A DNA stretch of 64,000 bases from Oleomonas cavernae (GTDB lineage Bacteria; Pseudomonadota; Alphaproteobacteria; Zavarziniales; Zavarziniaceae), in the NCBI RefSeq assembly GCF_003590945.1, contig NZ_QYUK01000016.1, positions 124,001-188,000 on the forward strand. Direction: 5' to 3'. The stretch's first letter is position 1; every line of letters begins with the position of its first letter. The notes under the pieces were generated by a model, which saw nothing but the letters and a program-made list of their open reading frames with translations, was not told where the DNA came from and searched no databases. This document shows, piece after piece, positions 39,042-48,224 of this stretch. Made by a program: the position numbers and the translations under genes.

Positions 39042-39122
39042 TCAGCGCTCGGCGCAGGCGTAGGCGTTGATTTCCATGCCGACGCGGATTTCGCTGATCC
39101 GTGGCTTCGACCATTTCTTCAT
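39042..39122 (-). CDS. pqqA: PQQ precursor peptide PqqA
   Basis: A 26-residue ribosomal precursor (MKKWSKPRISEIRVGMEINA then YACAER). E17 and Y21 have the required E-x3-Y spacing and supply the carbon skeleton of PQQ. The N-terminal K-W-S-K-P and G-M-E-I-N features match other PqqA peptides. AAGGGAGAACGAC lies before the ATG at 39122. The residue between E and Y is Ala, and a Cys occurs two residues after Y. First gene of pqqABC(-)E. Confidence 0.93.
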   Translation of the reverse strand: MKKWSKPRISEIRVGMEINAYACAER

Positions 39123-39437
39123 GTCGTTCTCCCTTGGTTGTGGGCGGTTTTCGCCTTTCGACAGGCTCACTATACCAGTGTGGCGGCGCAATTGGCACGG
39201 CCAATTATGGTAGAATTTCTGAAATTTGCCTTATTATTCAAAAAAATAGATGATCTTTCCCAGTAAGTGGGTGCAGGATCATCGGACTTAACTCGCCAAT
39301 GCGCGAGATTGTTCTTAAGTTCTTATGAATTCCTTAGTTTTCTACCCGGCGCCACGGCTTCTTATGGTTTGCTTATAGTCAGCGGCGGCGCGACTTCTTT
39401 ACTTGGCCTTGCGCACCTGGCCTTTTGTGGAGGCGCC
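39123..39437. promoter_or_regulatory. Divergent promoter region between pqqA and the gene at 39438
   Basis: This 315 bp region is AT-rich. It holds a perfect inverted repeat AATTGGC-ACG-GCCAATT at 39190-39206, 68-84 nt upstream of pqqA, which is a candidate operator. Nearer the plus-strand gene, the word GTTCTTA occurs twice in tandem (about 39310-39326). No small gene is seen. Confidence 0.45.
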
Positions 39438-39938
39438 ATGAGAACGCTTCGAAAAACTGCCATCGCCGGCCTGTTCGTCGGCCTCACGGCCCTGTCGGGC
39501 ACCGCCTATGCCGAGCCGCTGAAAATCCTGCTGCTGCCGTTCAGCTTCTTCGACACCTCGGGCGAGCCGCGCGACCAATCGGCGGACCATGCCCGGCGAC
39601 TGGCGGCCATCACCAGCGATCTGGCCGCGAAAATCGAGGCGCAGGGCCTGTTCGAGGTCGTCGTGGCACCGGCCGATGCACCGCCCTGCCCGGCCGGCGA
39701 CAATGATTGCGTTCTGGGCCTGGCCCGCCGGGCCGGCGCCGACCTGATCCTGACCGGTGCGGTACAGAAGGTCAGCACCATGGCGACGCAGCTCTGGGTC
39801 GGCGCCTTCGATGCGGGCAACGGCAAGCGCGTCTTCTACAACCAGCTCAGTTTCCGCGGTGATACCGACCAATCCTGGCAGCGGGCCACGGCCTTCCTGT
39901 TCGACCAACTCGCCGCGGATCCGCCCAAGAAATCGTAA
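39438..39938 (+). CDS. Exported DUF3280/DUF2380-like protein
   Basis: A 166-residue exported protein (signal peptide ending TAYA, about residue 24). The mature domain begins PLKILLLPFSFFDTSGEPRDQS, has CPAGDNDCVLGLARRAGADLILTGAVQKVS, and resembles the small alpha/beta domain of DUF3280/DUF2380 proteins seen in methylotroph clusters. ATG at 39438 follows TGGAGG. Divergent from pqqA; followed after 79 nt by an SRPBCC gene. Function unknown. Confidence 0.72.
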   Translation: MRTLRKTAIAGLFVGLTALSGTAYAEPLKILLLPFSFFDTSGEPRDQSADHARRLAAITSDLAAKIEAQGLFEVVVAPADAPPCPAGDNDCVLGLARRAGADLILTGAVQKVSTMATQLWVGAFDAGNGKRVFYNQLSFRGDTDQSWQRATAFLFDQLAADPPKKS

Positions 39939-40017
39939 GACACCTCAACCAACCAAATAACCAAGCAATAAAGGTCCCGCTCGAATTCGGGACCGACAGT
40001 CAAGGGATAACGCCTCG

Positions 40018-40578
40018 ATGAAGTTCGCCCGATTCGTCTTCGCCGCCTGTCTGGTCGCCCTGATGCCGTTCGTCGCCCAGGCGCACGGCCCGGTGCGCAA
40101 GAAAATCACCGAGAGCGTCCAGATCAACCTGCCGGCTGAAAAGGTATGGGCGGCCATCGGCAACTTCCAGGACATGGGCTGGCTGCCGGGCGTCGCCAAG
40201 ACCGAGGGCAAGGGCGGCAACGAGGTGGTCGATCCCGACGACGACACCAGGAACCCCACCCGCCGCCTGACCCTGGCCAACGGCGCCACCATCGACGAGG
40301 TCCTGTACAAATATCAGGCCGACAAGATGAGCTATTCCTACCGCATCACCGCGGTGGACGTGAAAGTGCTGCCGGTCACCAACTACGCCTCGACCATTAC
40401 CGTCCTGCCGGGCGAGAACGGCACCAGCACGGTAGAATGGCGCGGCGCCTTCTACCGCGGCTATCCCAACAACGACCCGCCGCCAGAACTCAACGACGAA
40501 GCGGCCGTGACCGCGGTCACCACGCTTTACCGCACGGGGCTCGATGCGTTGAAGGCAACGCTCGAGAAGGGGTCATGA
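40018..40578 (+). CDS. Exported SRPBCC family protein
   Basis: A 186-residue protein with a signal peptide (MKFARFVFAACLVALMPFVAQA) and SRPBCC fold: VQINLPAEKVWAAIGNFQDMGWLPGV, then a strand-rich part with NYASTITVLP. Paralogue of 33535-34023. ATG at 40018, with AAGGGA 6 nt upstream. Its stop overlaps the start of the beta-propeller gene, so the two act together; the other pair in this window has the reverse order. Confidence 0.83.
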   Translation: MKFARFVFAACLVALMPFVAQAHGPVRKKITESVQINLPAEKVWAAIGNFQDMGWLPGVAKTEGKGGNEVVDPDDDTRNPTRRLTLANGATIDEVLYKYQADKMSYSYRITAVDVKVLPVTNYASTITVLPGENGTSTVEWRGAFYRGYPNNDPPPELNDEAAVTAVTTLYRTGLDALKATLEKGS

Positions 40579-41522
40579 GGGCGGCCAGCCATGCCTTTGG
40601 CGCAGCCTCGCTGCTGCTCGCCGCCTATTGCCCGGCGCCCCTCGCCGCCGAGGCCTTCGTGACGGACCAGCCGGGCGAACAGGTCTCGGTGGTCGATCTC
40701 GACCGCATGGTCGCGGTCGCCAGCATCCCGGTAGCGGGCGAGCCGGCGGGGATCGCTGTGAGCCCTGACGGCACCCGTGCCTTCGTCACCAGCCCGGAAG
40801 GCAAGTTCGTCAGCGTCATCGATACCGCGGCGCGTCAGGTCATCCGGCAGATCGCGCTGGACGGCGGGCCGCTGGGCATCGCCGTCCATCCCGCCGGCCA
40901 GCCGGTCTATGTCGCCGACTGGTATGCCAGGCGCCTGTGGGTGGTCGATCCGCGGGGCCAGGCCCCGTTGCGCACCGTCACCGTCGGCACCTCGCCCTCG
41001 GGCGTGGCCGTGACCCCGGACGGCAAGTTCGTGCTCACCGCCGACCGCGACGACAACGCGGTTTCCATCGTCGACACGGCGAGCCTCGAGCGTGTCGCCG
41101 TGGTGACCGTGGGCACGCGGCCGTTCGGGGTTACCGTGGATGCGGCGGGGCGCCGGGCCTATACCGCGAATGTCGGCTCCAACGATGTCTCGGTCATCGA
41201 TCTTGGCACCCGGCAGGTGGCGGGAACCGTGAAGGTCGGCGATCGCCCCTATGCCGTCGCCCTGGCCCGCGGCCGCGCCTTCGTGACCAATCAATATGGC
41301 GGCACCGTCAGCGTTTTCGACACGCAGACGCTGGCCACCCTGGGCCGGGTTCCCGTCGGGGAATATCCCGAAGGCATCGCGGCCAGCCGGGATGGCGCCC
41401 GGGTCTATGTCGCCAACTGGTTCTCCAACACCCTGACCGCCATCGATACCGGAACAATGACGGTCGTGGGTGAAGTGGCCGTTGGGGATGGCCCGCGTGC
41501 CTTCGGTCAATTCATCCGGTAA
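40575..41522 (+). CDS. YVTN-family beta-propeller protein
   Basis: A 315-residue exported protein (signal peptide ending PLAAEA) with seven repeats such as GEPAGIAVSPDGTRAFVTSPE and GTSPSGVAVTPDGKFVLTADR. ATG at 40575 overlaps the SRPBCC stop (ATGA); the longer reading from 40146 is SRPBCC DNA in another frame. Paralogue of 32513-33487. It precedes gfa by 66 nt. Possibly a quinoprotein-associated scaffold. Confidence 0.85.
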   Translation: MRAASHAFGAASLLLAAYCPAPLAAEAFVTDQPGEQVSVVDLDRMVAVASIPVAGEPAGIAVSPDGTRAFVTSPEGKFVSVIDTAARQVIRQIALDGGPLGIAVHPAGQPVYVADWYARRLWVVDPRGQAPLRTVTVGTSPSGVAVTPDGKFVLTADRDDNAVSIVDTASLERVAVVTVGTRPFGVTVDAAGRRAYTANVGSNDVSVIDLGTRQVAGTVKVGDRPYAVALARGRAFVTNQYGGTVSVFDTQTLATLGRVPVGEYPEGIAASRDGARVYVANWFSNTLTAIDTGTMTVVGEVAVGDGPRAFGQFIR

Positions 41523-41588
41523 GCACAGGCACGTTACACTCGGTAAAGCGTTCACCCACCACAAGCTCGACACTGGGAGGAAGTAACC

Positions 41589-42164
41589 ATGGCATCGATA
41601 TCCCTGCATCCGTCCATCGACAACGGCATTGCGCCAGGCTCGAAGGATTTCGCCGGCGGCACCTTGGTGTGCAAATGCGCCGACCGGCCGGTCAAGGTGA
41701 GCGTGGGCGCGCAGACCGCGCACAACCACGCCTGCGGCTGCACCAAGTGCTGGAAGCCCAAGGGCGCCATCTTCTCGGTCGTCGCCGTGGTCTCGCGCGA
41801 CAAGGTGAGCGTCACCGAGAACGCCGACAAGCTGGCCGTGGTCAACAAGGATGCGCCGATCCAGCGCCATGCCTGCAAGGGCTGCGGCGTGCACATGTAC
41901 GGCCGCATCGAGAACACCAACCATCCCTTCTACGGCCTCGACTTCATCCACACCGAACTCTCGCCCCAGAGCGGCTGGTCGGCGCCCGAATTCGCCGCCT
42001 TCGTCTCCTCGGTCATCGAATCCGGCGTCCGGCCGGAACAGATGGGCGCCATCCGCGGGCGCCTGCGCGAGTTGGGGCTGGAGCCCTATGACGCGCTCTC
42101 GCCGGCCCTGATGGATGCCATCGCCACCCATGTCGCCAAGGCCTCGGGCGCCCTGGCGGCCTGA
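41589..42164 (+). CDS. gfa: S-(hydroxymethyl)glutathione synthase (glutathione-dependent formaldehyde-activating enzyme)
   Basis: A 191-residue zinc protein accelerating formation of S-hydroxymethylglutathione from formaldehyde and glutathione. Zinc ligands appear as CKC (about residues 28-30), ACGCTKCW (about 49-56) and CKGCGV (about 97-102). ATG at 41589 has GGGAGGAAG upstream. frmA follows after 67 nt, giving the full entry to the glutathione formaldehyde-oxidation route. Confidence 0.95.
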   Translation: MASISLHPSIDNGIAPGSKDFAGGTLVCKCADRPVKVSVGAQTAHNHACGCTKCWKPKGAIFSVVAVVSRDKVSVTENADKLAVVNKDAPIQRHACKGCGVHMYGRIENTNHPFYGLDFIHTELSPQSGWSAPEFAAFVSSVIESGVRPEQMGAIRGRLRELGLEPYDALSPALMDAIATHVAKASGALAA

Positions 42165-42231
42165 TCACCGAACTTGCACACAACCGGCCGGGCCGCGCGC
42201 CCGGCCGGCTTTGCCATAAGGAATAGCTGTC

Positions 42232-43341
<1,110 letters not shown>

Positions 43342-43352
43342 GGCTTAAGGCC

Positions 43353-43397
43353 AAAAAAAATCCCGGAATGCCGAGGAGACATGAGGCATTCCGGGAT
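43353..43397 (-). terminator. Intrinsic terminator for the DUF1302 gene
   Basis: Perfect 13-base arms ATCCCGGAATGCC (43360-43372) and GGCATTCCGGGAT (43385-43397) with a 12-base loop. On the minus strand the stem is followed by a run of eight T, at 43360-43353. It lies about 57 nt after the stop of the gene at 43455-45638; as a symmetric stem it may also end frmA transcription. Confidence 0.85.
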
Positions 43398-43454
43398 GAG
43401 TGGCGTACCGGCATCGTGGAGGGAAGTGCCGGATACGCGGGTAAAACTTGGGCG

Positions 43455-45638
43455 TCAGAAGATGTAGGAGATGTTGACGCCGACGAAGTCGCGGTCGACG
43501 TAGGGGTTGCGTGAACCACCCAGGCCGCCGCCGCCGCCGAAGCTCTTGAAGTAGTTGACGCTGAGCGACCAGTTGTCGAGGTAGTCGAACTTCAGCCCGA
43601 AATTGAGCGAGGTGACGCTCTTGGTGAAGCCGGGGTTGGGCGCCGGCGTCGAGCCGAACAGGCCGTGGGAGAAGCCGATCGACGGGGTCATGGTGACGCC
43701 GTCCATGACGTTGGGATAGTCCCAGAAGAACAGGCCCTGGACACCGCCCGAGAATTCGGTCGGCGGCTTCCAGGTCGGCGGGAAGGCGGGGCCCAGCGAG
43801 GTCGCCTGGATCTCGTCGGCGACCATGGCCGGACCGACATTCAAGGGCCGGGTATGGAAGCCCGAGAAGCCGTTCTGGCCGTAGGCGGCATATTGCGTGC
43901 CCTCGTTCAGGTCGATGTAGAGGGCGCCGAACTCGACCAGGCCGATCAACTGGTTGGCACCCAGCAGCGAGGTGACCCAATTGGTGCCGCCCAGGATCTG
44001 GGTGAAGCGCACCGCCGCCTGCCAGACATCGTGGCGTTCGTCAAGGTAGAAGCGCCGGCCGGGAATATACTGGTCGTCGGCCGGGGTGAAGCCGGTCTCC
44101 AGGATCGGCGCGACACCGGGATTGGGCACGCAGATGGCCGCGACGCAGATCGGGGTCAGCGCCCGGGTCGCCTGGTCGATCGGTGCGCCACCGGCCGCGT
44201 TATAGGCGGTGCCGATGAAGGCCGGCTCCGAGATCCAGATCGGCACATTGTGCTTCCAGCTGACCTCGGCATTGATCGCCACCGCCAAGGGATCGTAGGT
44301 CGTGTTGAAGGCAAAGCCGATCATCTCCAGCCCGGTCGGGTAGTAGATGCTGAGCCGGCTGTTCTCGAAATTCTCGAGCACGGTCGAGCGCGGCGCCGTG
44401 CCGAAGGGCGGCTGGATCAGGGCACTGCTGGCCGGGTTGGTGAGCGCGCCCAACAGATCGGTCACCGGCCCGCCGAGCACGCCGGACAGCGCCGAGGTCA
44501 GGGAATTGAGCTCATCGACGTCGAGCTGGTCGAGCAGGCCCTGGAGCACCGGCAGCGGCACGCTGGCCAGATTCAATTGGCCCGTGCCGGCCGCGAACTG
44601 CTGCGGCGACTGGGCATAGATCGACGGCAGGCGCGAGGTGTAGTTGACGTAGTAGAGCTGGAATTCGGTATTGTTGAGGTCGGGCGAGAAATAGCGCAGC
44701 GACACGCCCCATTCGGTCTCGTCCGGGTCGTCTTCCGTGTGCAGCGGGGCGTTGACCGCGATGGCGACGCTGTTGGGATCGTCGTAATCCGCCGGGTTCA
44801 GGCCGGTGCCGGCGGTGTAGGACCGCGGATCGAAGGGATCGGTGAAGGTGGTGGCGTATTTCACGCCGTCGCAGAAATTGTCGGTGAAGGAGAAGAAGCT
44901 GCCGCAGGTATCGAGCTTGAAGGGCTCGAAGTCGAGCTGGTAGAAGGCTTCGACCGACAGGCCGCTGGCCAGTTCCATGCTGGCCGAGATCATCGGCACC
45001 GGCATCAGGGCGTCCTTGAGCTCGGCGCCCGGCACGCGGATCTTGCCGACGTCGATCGGATTGATCACCGAGATGCCGTTGATGGTGAACAGCGCCTCGC
45101 CCCAGTTCAGGATCTGGCTGCCCACGGTGACGGTCAGCGGCCGGTCGAACACCGTGTAATTGCCGCGGACATAGTAGTCGAGCAGATAGGCATCCCAATC
45201 CGCCTTGTTGTCGGCGCCGTCATGATAGCGGCCGCTGGTATAGGGGCGCAGCTCGGGCTGGAAATCCGCCAGGTCGTTGTTGGCGGCGATCGAATCGTAG
45301 AAGGCGGCGCCCCGGACATAGAGCAGGTAGTTCTGCCATTTCAGCGACAGCTCGGCCCGCGCGGTCGAGGTCTGGCTGATGATGTCGTATTTGTCGAAAT
45401 TGAGATTGCCGTCGTCATTGCCGGCCGAGATCAGCTTGCCGCCGTAGTAGTAGCCGTAGTTGCGCGGGTCGCGATCGGCCATGCGCATCTGGGCGCCGGT
45501 CGACAGCGAGACGATGACCGTACCGGTTACCTCCTCGCCCAGCTCGAAATCATAGGCGAGTGCCGTGGCCGAAAGGCCCAGGGCGCAGGCGGCGGTCATC
45601 ATCAGTACCGGGCGCCACTTGAAGGTCTTGGCGTTCAT
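43455..45638 (-). CDS. DUF1302 family outer-membrane protein
   Basis: About 727 residues: signal peptide (ending ATALA) followed by a long beta-strand-rich chain ending in Phe (VGVNISYIF), as expected for an outer-membrane barrel. DUF1302 proteins pair with DUF1329 proteins, as here, and have been linked to export or uptake of lipids, sterols and other hydrophobic molecules. ATG at 45638 follows GGGGAGGGGAC. The gene follows the DUF1329 gene by 71 nt on the same strand and ends at an intrinsic terminator. Confidence 0.85.
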   Translation of the reverse strand: MNAKTFKWRPVLMMTAACALGLSATALAYDFELGEEVTGTVIVSLSTGAQMRMADRDPRNYGYYYGGKLISAGNDDGNLNFDKYDIISQTSTARAELSLKWQNYLLYVRGAAFYDSIAANNDLADFQPELRPYTSGRYHDGADNKADWDAYLLDYYVRGNYTVFDRPLTVTVGSQILNWGEALFTINGISVINPIDVGKIRVPGAELKDALMPVPMISASMELASGLSVEAFYQLDFEPFKLDTCGSFFSFTDNFCDGVKYATTFTDPFDPRSYTAGTGLNPADYDDPNSVAIAVNAPLHTEDDPDETEWGVSLRYFSPDLNNTEFQLYYVNYTSRLPSIYAQSPQQFAAGTGQLNLASVPLPVLQGLLDQLDVDELNSLTSALSGVLGGPVTDLLGALTNPASSALIQPPFGTAPRSTVLENFENSRLSIYYPTGLEMIGFAFNTTYDPLAVAINAEVSWKHNVPIWISEPAFIGTAYNAAGGAPIDQATRALTPICVAAICVPNPGVAPILETGFTPADDQYIPGRRFYLDERHDVWQAAVRFTQILGGTNWVTSLLGANQLIGLVEFGALYIDLNEGTQYAAYGQNGFSGFHTRPLNVGPAMVADEIQATSLGPAFPPTWKPPTEFSGGVQGLFFWDYPNVMDGVTMTPSIGFSHGLFGSTPAPNPGFTKSVTSLNFGLKFDYLDNWSLSVNYFKSFGGGGGLGGSRNPYVDRDFVGVNISYIF

Positions 45639-45709
45639 GTCCCCTCCCCCTTCGCGGCCGGCCACCCCGGGGGCGACACGGCCACGTCTGTCGTTGGTTT
45701 CTTCAGGTC

Positions 45710-47092
45710 TCAGCGGGTGCCCATGCGGCGGATGGCGTCGGGCGAGAATTTCGAGGGGTCGATATCCTGGACATTCCAGTCCAGCATCTTCTCCTCGTTC
45801 TTCAGGCCGAAGACGACATAGCGCCCCGACTGCAGGTCGTAATTGGCCTCCAGCGCCGAGGAGCACAGCGGCAGGTCATAGTAGTTGACCTGCGGCGCAT
45901 CCTGCACCCGCCAGAGCTGACCGCGGGTATCGAAGGCATCGACCGCGGCGATATTCCAACTGTCTTCGTCGAGGTAGAAGGTGCGCCGGCCGTAGACGTG
46001 GCGGGTGCCCTCCTTCAGCTTGGAATCGACCACCCAGACCCGGTGCAGCTCGTAACGGCTGAAGTCCTGGTTGAGGTGCAGGGGCGACAGCAGTTCCTTG
46101 TACTTGTGCTTGTCCGACATCAGCTCGTAGGCGTTGTAGCCGATGTACATTTCCTGGGACGGTTTCAGTTCGAAATTGTAGCGGTCGGTGGCGCCGTTAT
46201 AGACGTCGAACTGGTCGGTTGTGGCCAGGCCGTCGGTGTTGAACAGCGGGTTGTCGTAGGACAGTTCGGGCGCGCGCAGCACCCGCCGGGTGCCCGGGTT
46301 GTACTGCCAGGCCTGGCGCGGCAGCTCCTTGGCGTTGATCGTGTCGAGCACCAGCACGATCGAGCCGGCGACACGGGCCGGCGCCGTGGTGATGTTGAGG
46401 TACGAAATGCCGATATTGTTGAGCTGCTTGATGTCGGTGACATCGCCGATGGTGGCGAGGCCGGGGCCGGAATAGTGGATGATGCCTTCGTCCTGGTTCT
46501 TGAACATGCCGAAGGAGCCGTCGCGGTTGACCGCGGCCGAGGCGAACCAGCGGCGGAACTTGAAGCCGCGATAGCGCAGGCGGTGGTTCCAGATCGCCTC
46601 GACCCCGTTCTGCGGGATCGGGAAGGGAACGCCCAGGATCGCGTCGTTGAGGCCGTTCTGGTCTTCGGTCATGGTCGCGGTGACGGCGTTGCGCTTGCTC
46701 GCCTCATAGACCCGCTCGGGCAGGGAGCAGGAACGCCGGGTCTGGTAGACCGGCAATTTGTAGGTCGGGTAGGTCTTCAGCATGGCTTGCTGGCCCACGC
46801 TGAGCTTGCCCGCGTACTGGCCCATGTTCTGCCCGGTGATGGTCGCCTTGACCGGGTCCGCGGCGAAGGGGCTGACGTGGTGCATGCCGGGGGTATAGCC
46901 GGCCGGCGGCCGGGTGATGCCGCCGTCATAGGCCGGGATGGAACCGTCGGCATTGCCCGCCTTGGTCGCACCGATCAGGCTCAGGTCCTTGCCCAGCCGG
47001 TCGGCCTGGGCTTGCGGCACCTTGGCCAGCGCGGGCGATGCGGCCAGCATGGCCAGCACCATCCCGGCGGCTGCGATGGACGACTTTGTCAT
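45710..47092 (-). CDS. DUF1329 family envelope protein
   Basis: About 460 residues with a signal peptide (ending ALAKV) and the DUF1329 layout: ADRLGKDLSLIGATKAGNADGSIPAYDGG near the start and a C-terminal half with DRYNFELKPSQEMYIGYNAYEL and RRTFYLDEDSWN. The fold is related to LolB/outer-membrane lipoprotein carriers, but no lipobox cysteine is seen. ATG at 47092 is preceded by GGGGGAGGA. Probably shuttles a hydrophobic compound together with the DUF1302 barrel. Confidence 0.86.
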   Translation of the reverse strand: MTKSSIAAAGMVLAMLAASPALAKVPQAQADRLGKDLSLIGATKAGNADGSIPAYDGGITRPPAGYTPGMHHVSPFAADPVKATITGQNMGQYAGKLSVGQQAMLKTYPTYKLPVYQTRRSCSLPERVYEASKRNAVTATMTEDQNGLNDAILGVPFPIPQNGVEAIWNHRLRYRGFKFRRWFASAAVNRDGSFGMFKNQDEGIIHYSGPGLATIGDVTDIKQLNNIGISYLNITTAPARVAGSIVLVLDTINAKELPRQAWQYNPGTRRVLRAPELSYDNPLFNTDGLATTDQFDVYNGATDRYNFELKPSQEMYIGYNAYELMSDKHKYKELLSPLHLNQDFSRYELHRVWVVDSKLKEGTRHVYGRRTFYLDEDSWNIAAVDAFDTRGQLWRVQDAPQVNYYDLPLCSSALEANYDLQSGRYVVFGLKNEEKMLDWNVQDIDPSKFSPDAIRRMGTR

Positions 47093-47172
47093 TCCTCCCC
47101 CTCTTTCTTGTCCTGGCGTGCGAACGTGTGTGTTCCACGTTTCAGCGGACTCTAGAGGCGGGGCCGCCGCAA

Positions 47173-47203
47173 CCAGCCCAACCAAGGATGGGTTGGGCTG
47201 GTC
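47173..47203. repeat. Perfect inverted repeat between the small ORF and the DUF1329 gene
   Basis: Twelve-base arms ACCAGCCCAACC and GGTTGGGCTGGT surround AAGGAT. There is no T-run, so it may be an operator or a stem-loop. A similar CCAACCTTGGATGGG word occurs at about 48210, upstream of the SDR gene, on the other side of this gene block. Confidence 0.6.
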
Positions 47204-47217
47204 GTAAGCGGCAGTAT

Positions 47218-47310
47218 TCAGCCCATAATGGGAATGATTGAAACCAGCATCTGTTCGCGATAGGGCACAACCTCGCCGGCGACGAAGCGCTGTACCGTGC
47301 GGCGATACAT
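47218..47310 (-). other. 30-residue ORF, possible acyl-CoA dehydrogenase remnant
   Basis: ATG at 47310 preceded by GGGGAG, ending at 47218. The text RTVQRFVAGEVVPYREQM looks like the N-terminal helix of acyl-CoA dehydrogenases (compare LRRFVETEVMPAAKAW in the enzyme at 56918). No further homology follows. It may be a gene remnant or coincidence. Confidence 0.25.
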
Positions 47311-47325
47311 CCCGCTCCCCGCCCC

Positions 47326-48150
47326 TTATGCCGGCACCTTGTCGACAACCCGGGCAGGCTTGGGCGGTGCCGGAAAGCCGCCGCCCTGGCCGCCTTCGAC
47401 ATAGATCACCTGGCCCGAGACATAGCCGTTGCCGGGCGAGCACAGGAAGGCGACGACATCGGCCACCTCCTGCGGCGTGCAGACATGGCCGAAGGGATAG
47501 ACGGCATCGAGATCGCCGATACGCTCGACCCCGGTCACCGCCTTGGCCAGGCGGCCACCCATCTCGGTCGCGGTCAGGCCGGGGCCACCACGTTGACCCG
47601 GATCCCCGAACGGTTGACCTCCTTGGCCAGGGTTCTGGCCAGTGCCTCGATCGCGGCCTTGGCCATGGTATAGGGCGCGCCGCCGGCCGGGGTGGCCGCC
47701 GTTGCGATGCTGGACAGCATGACGATATCGCCGCGCGGCGCCGCCAGCAGATGGGGCAAGGCATAATGCGCCAGGTAGAAGGCGCCGAAGGCATGCACCC
47801 GCATCAGCTTCTCGACCTCTTCGGGCGCGGTCTTGGCCACCGGCAGGCCGCGGCTGGCGATACCGGCATTGTGGACCAGGATATCCAGGCGGCCGAAGTC
47901 GCGGACCGCCGCCTCGACGATCGCCGCGCAGTCGGCGGCCTCGCCGACTGAACCTTGATAGAGCCGTACCCGGGCACCCAGCGCCGTCAGGCGGGCCGCG
48001 GTTTCCTGGGCCGCGGCTTCGTCGCGATTGTAGTTGAGGGCGATGTCTGCACCGCCCTTGGCCAGGGCCGCGGCAATCGAGGCGCCAATGCCGCGACCGG
48101 CCCCGCTGACCAGGGCGACGCGACGGGGAGAGAGATGATCGGAGGGCATA
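47326..48150 (-). pseudogene. Short-chain dehydrogenase/reductase, frameshifted
   Basis: The N-terminal part (from ATG at 48150) has the Rossmann motif SGAGRGIGASIA, HNAG and the catalytic YTMAK, and stops just after VNVVAP. The C-terminal part (GRLAKAV... SGQVIYVEGGQGGG) is in the next frame down to 47326. Adding one base to the CC at 47579-47580 (plus strand) gives VNVVAPGLTATEMGGR, the usual SDR text, and an enzyme of about 274 residues of the 3-oxoacyl-ACP reductase type. It is co-directional with the DUF1329/DUF1302 genes. Real mutation and base-calling error cannot be told apart here. Confidence 0.85.
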
Positions 48151-48224
48151 TGCGTTCCATCTTCAGCCATGAGGCGACGATGGAACCCGGCGCGGACATC
48201 GTCCGCACCCAACCTTGGATGGGC

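Noticed and set aside
43665-45821. 718-codon plus-strand frame opposite the DUF1302 gene
   Set aside because: Antisense to a gene with signal peptide, ribosome site and terminator; the frame itself has no recognisable domain.
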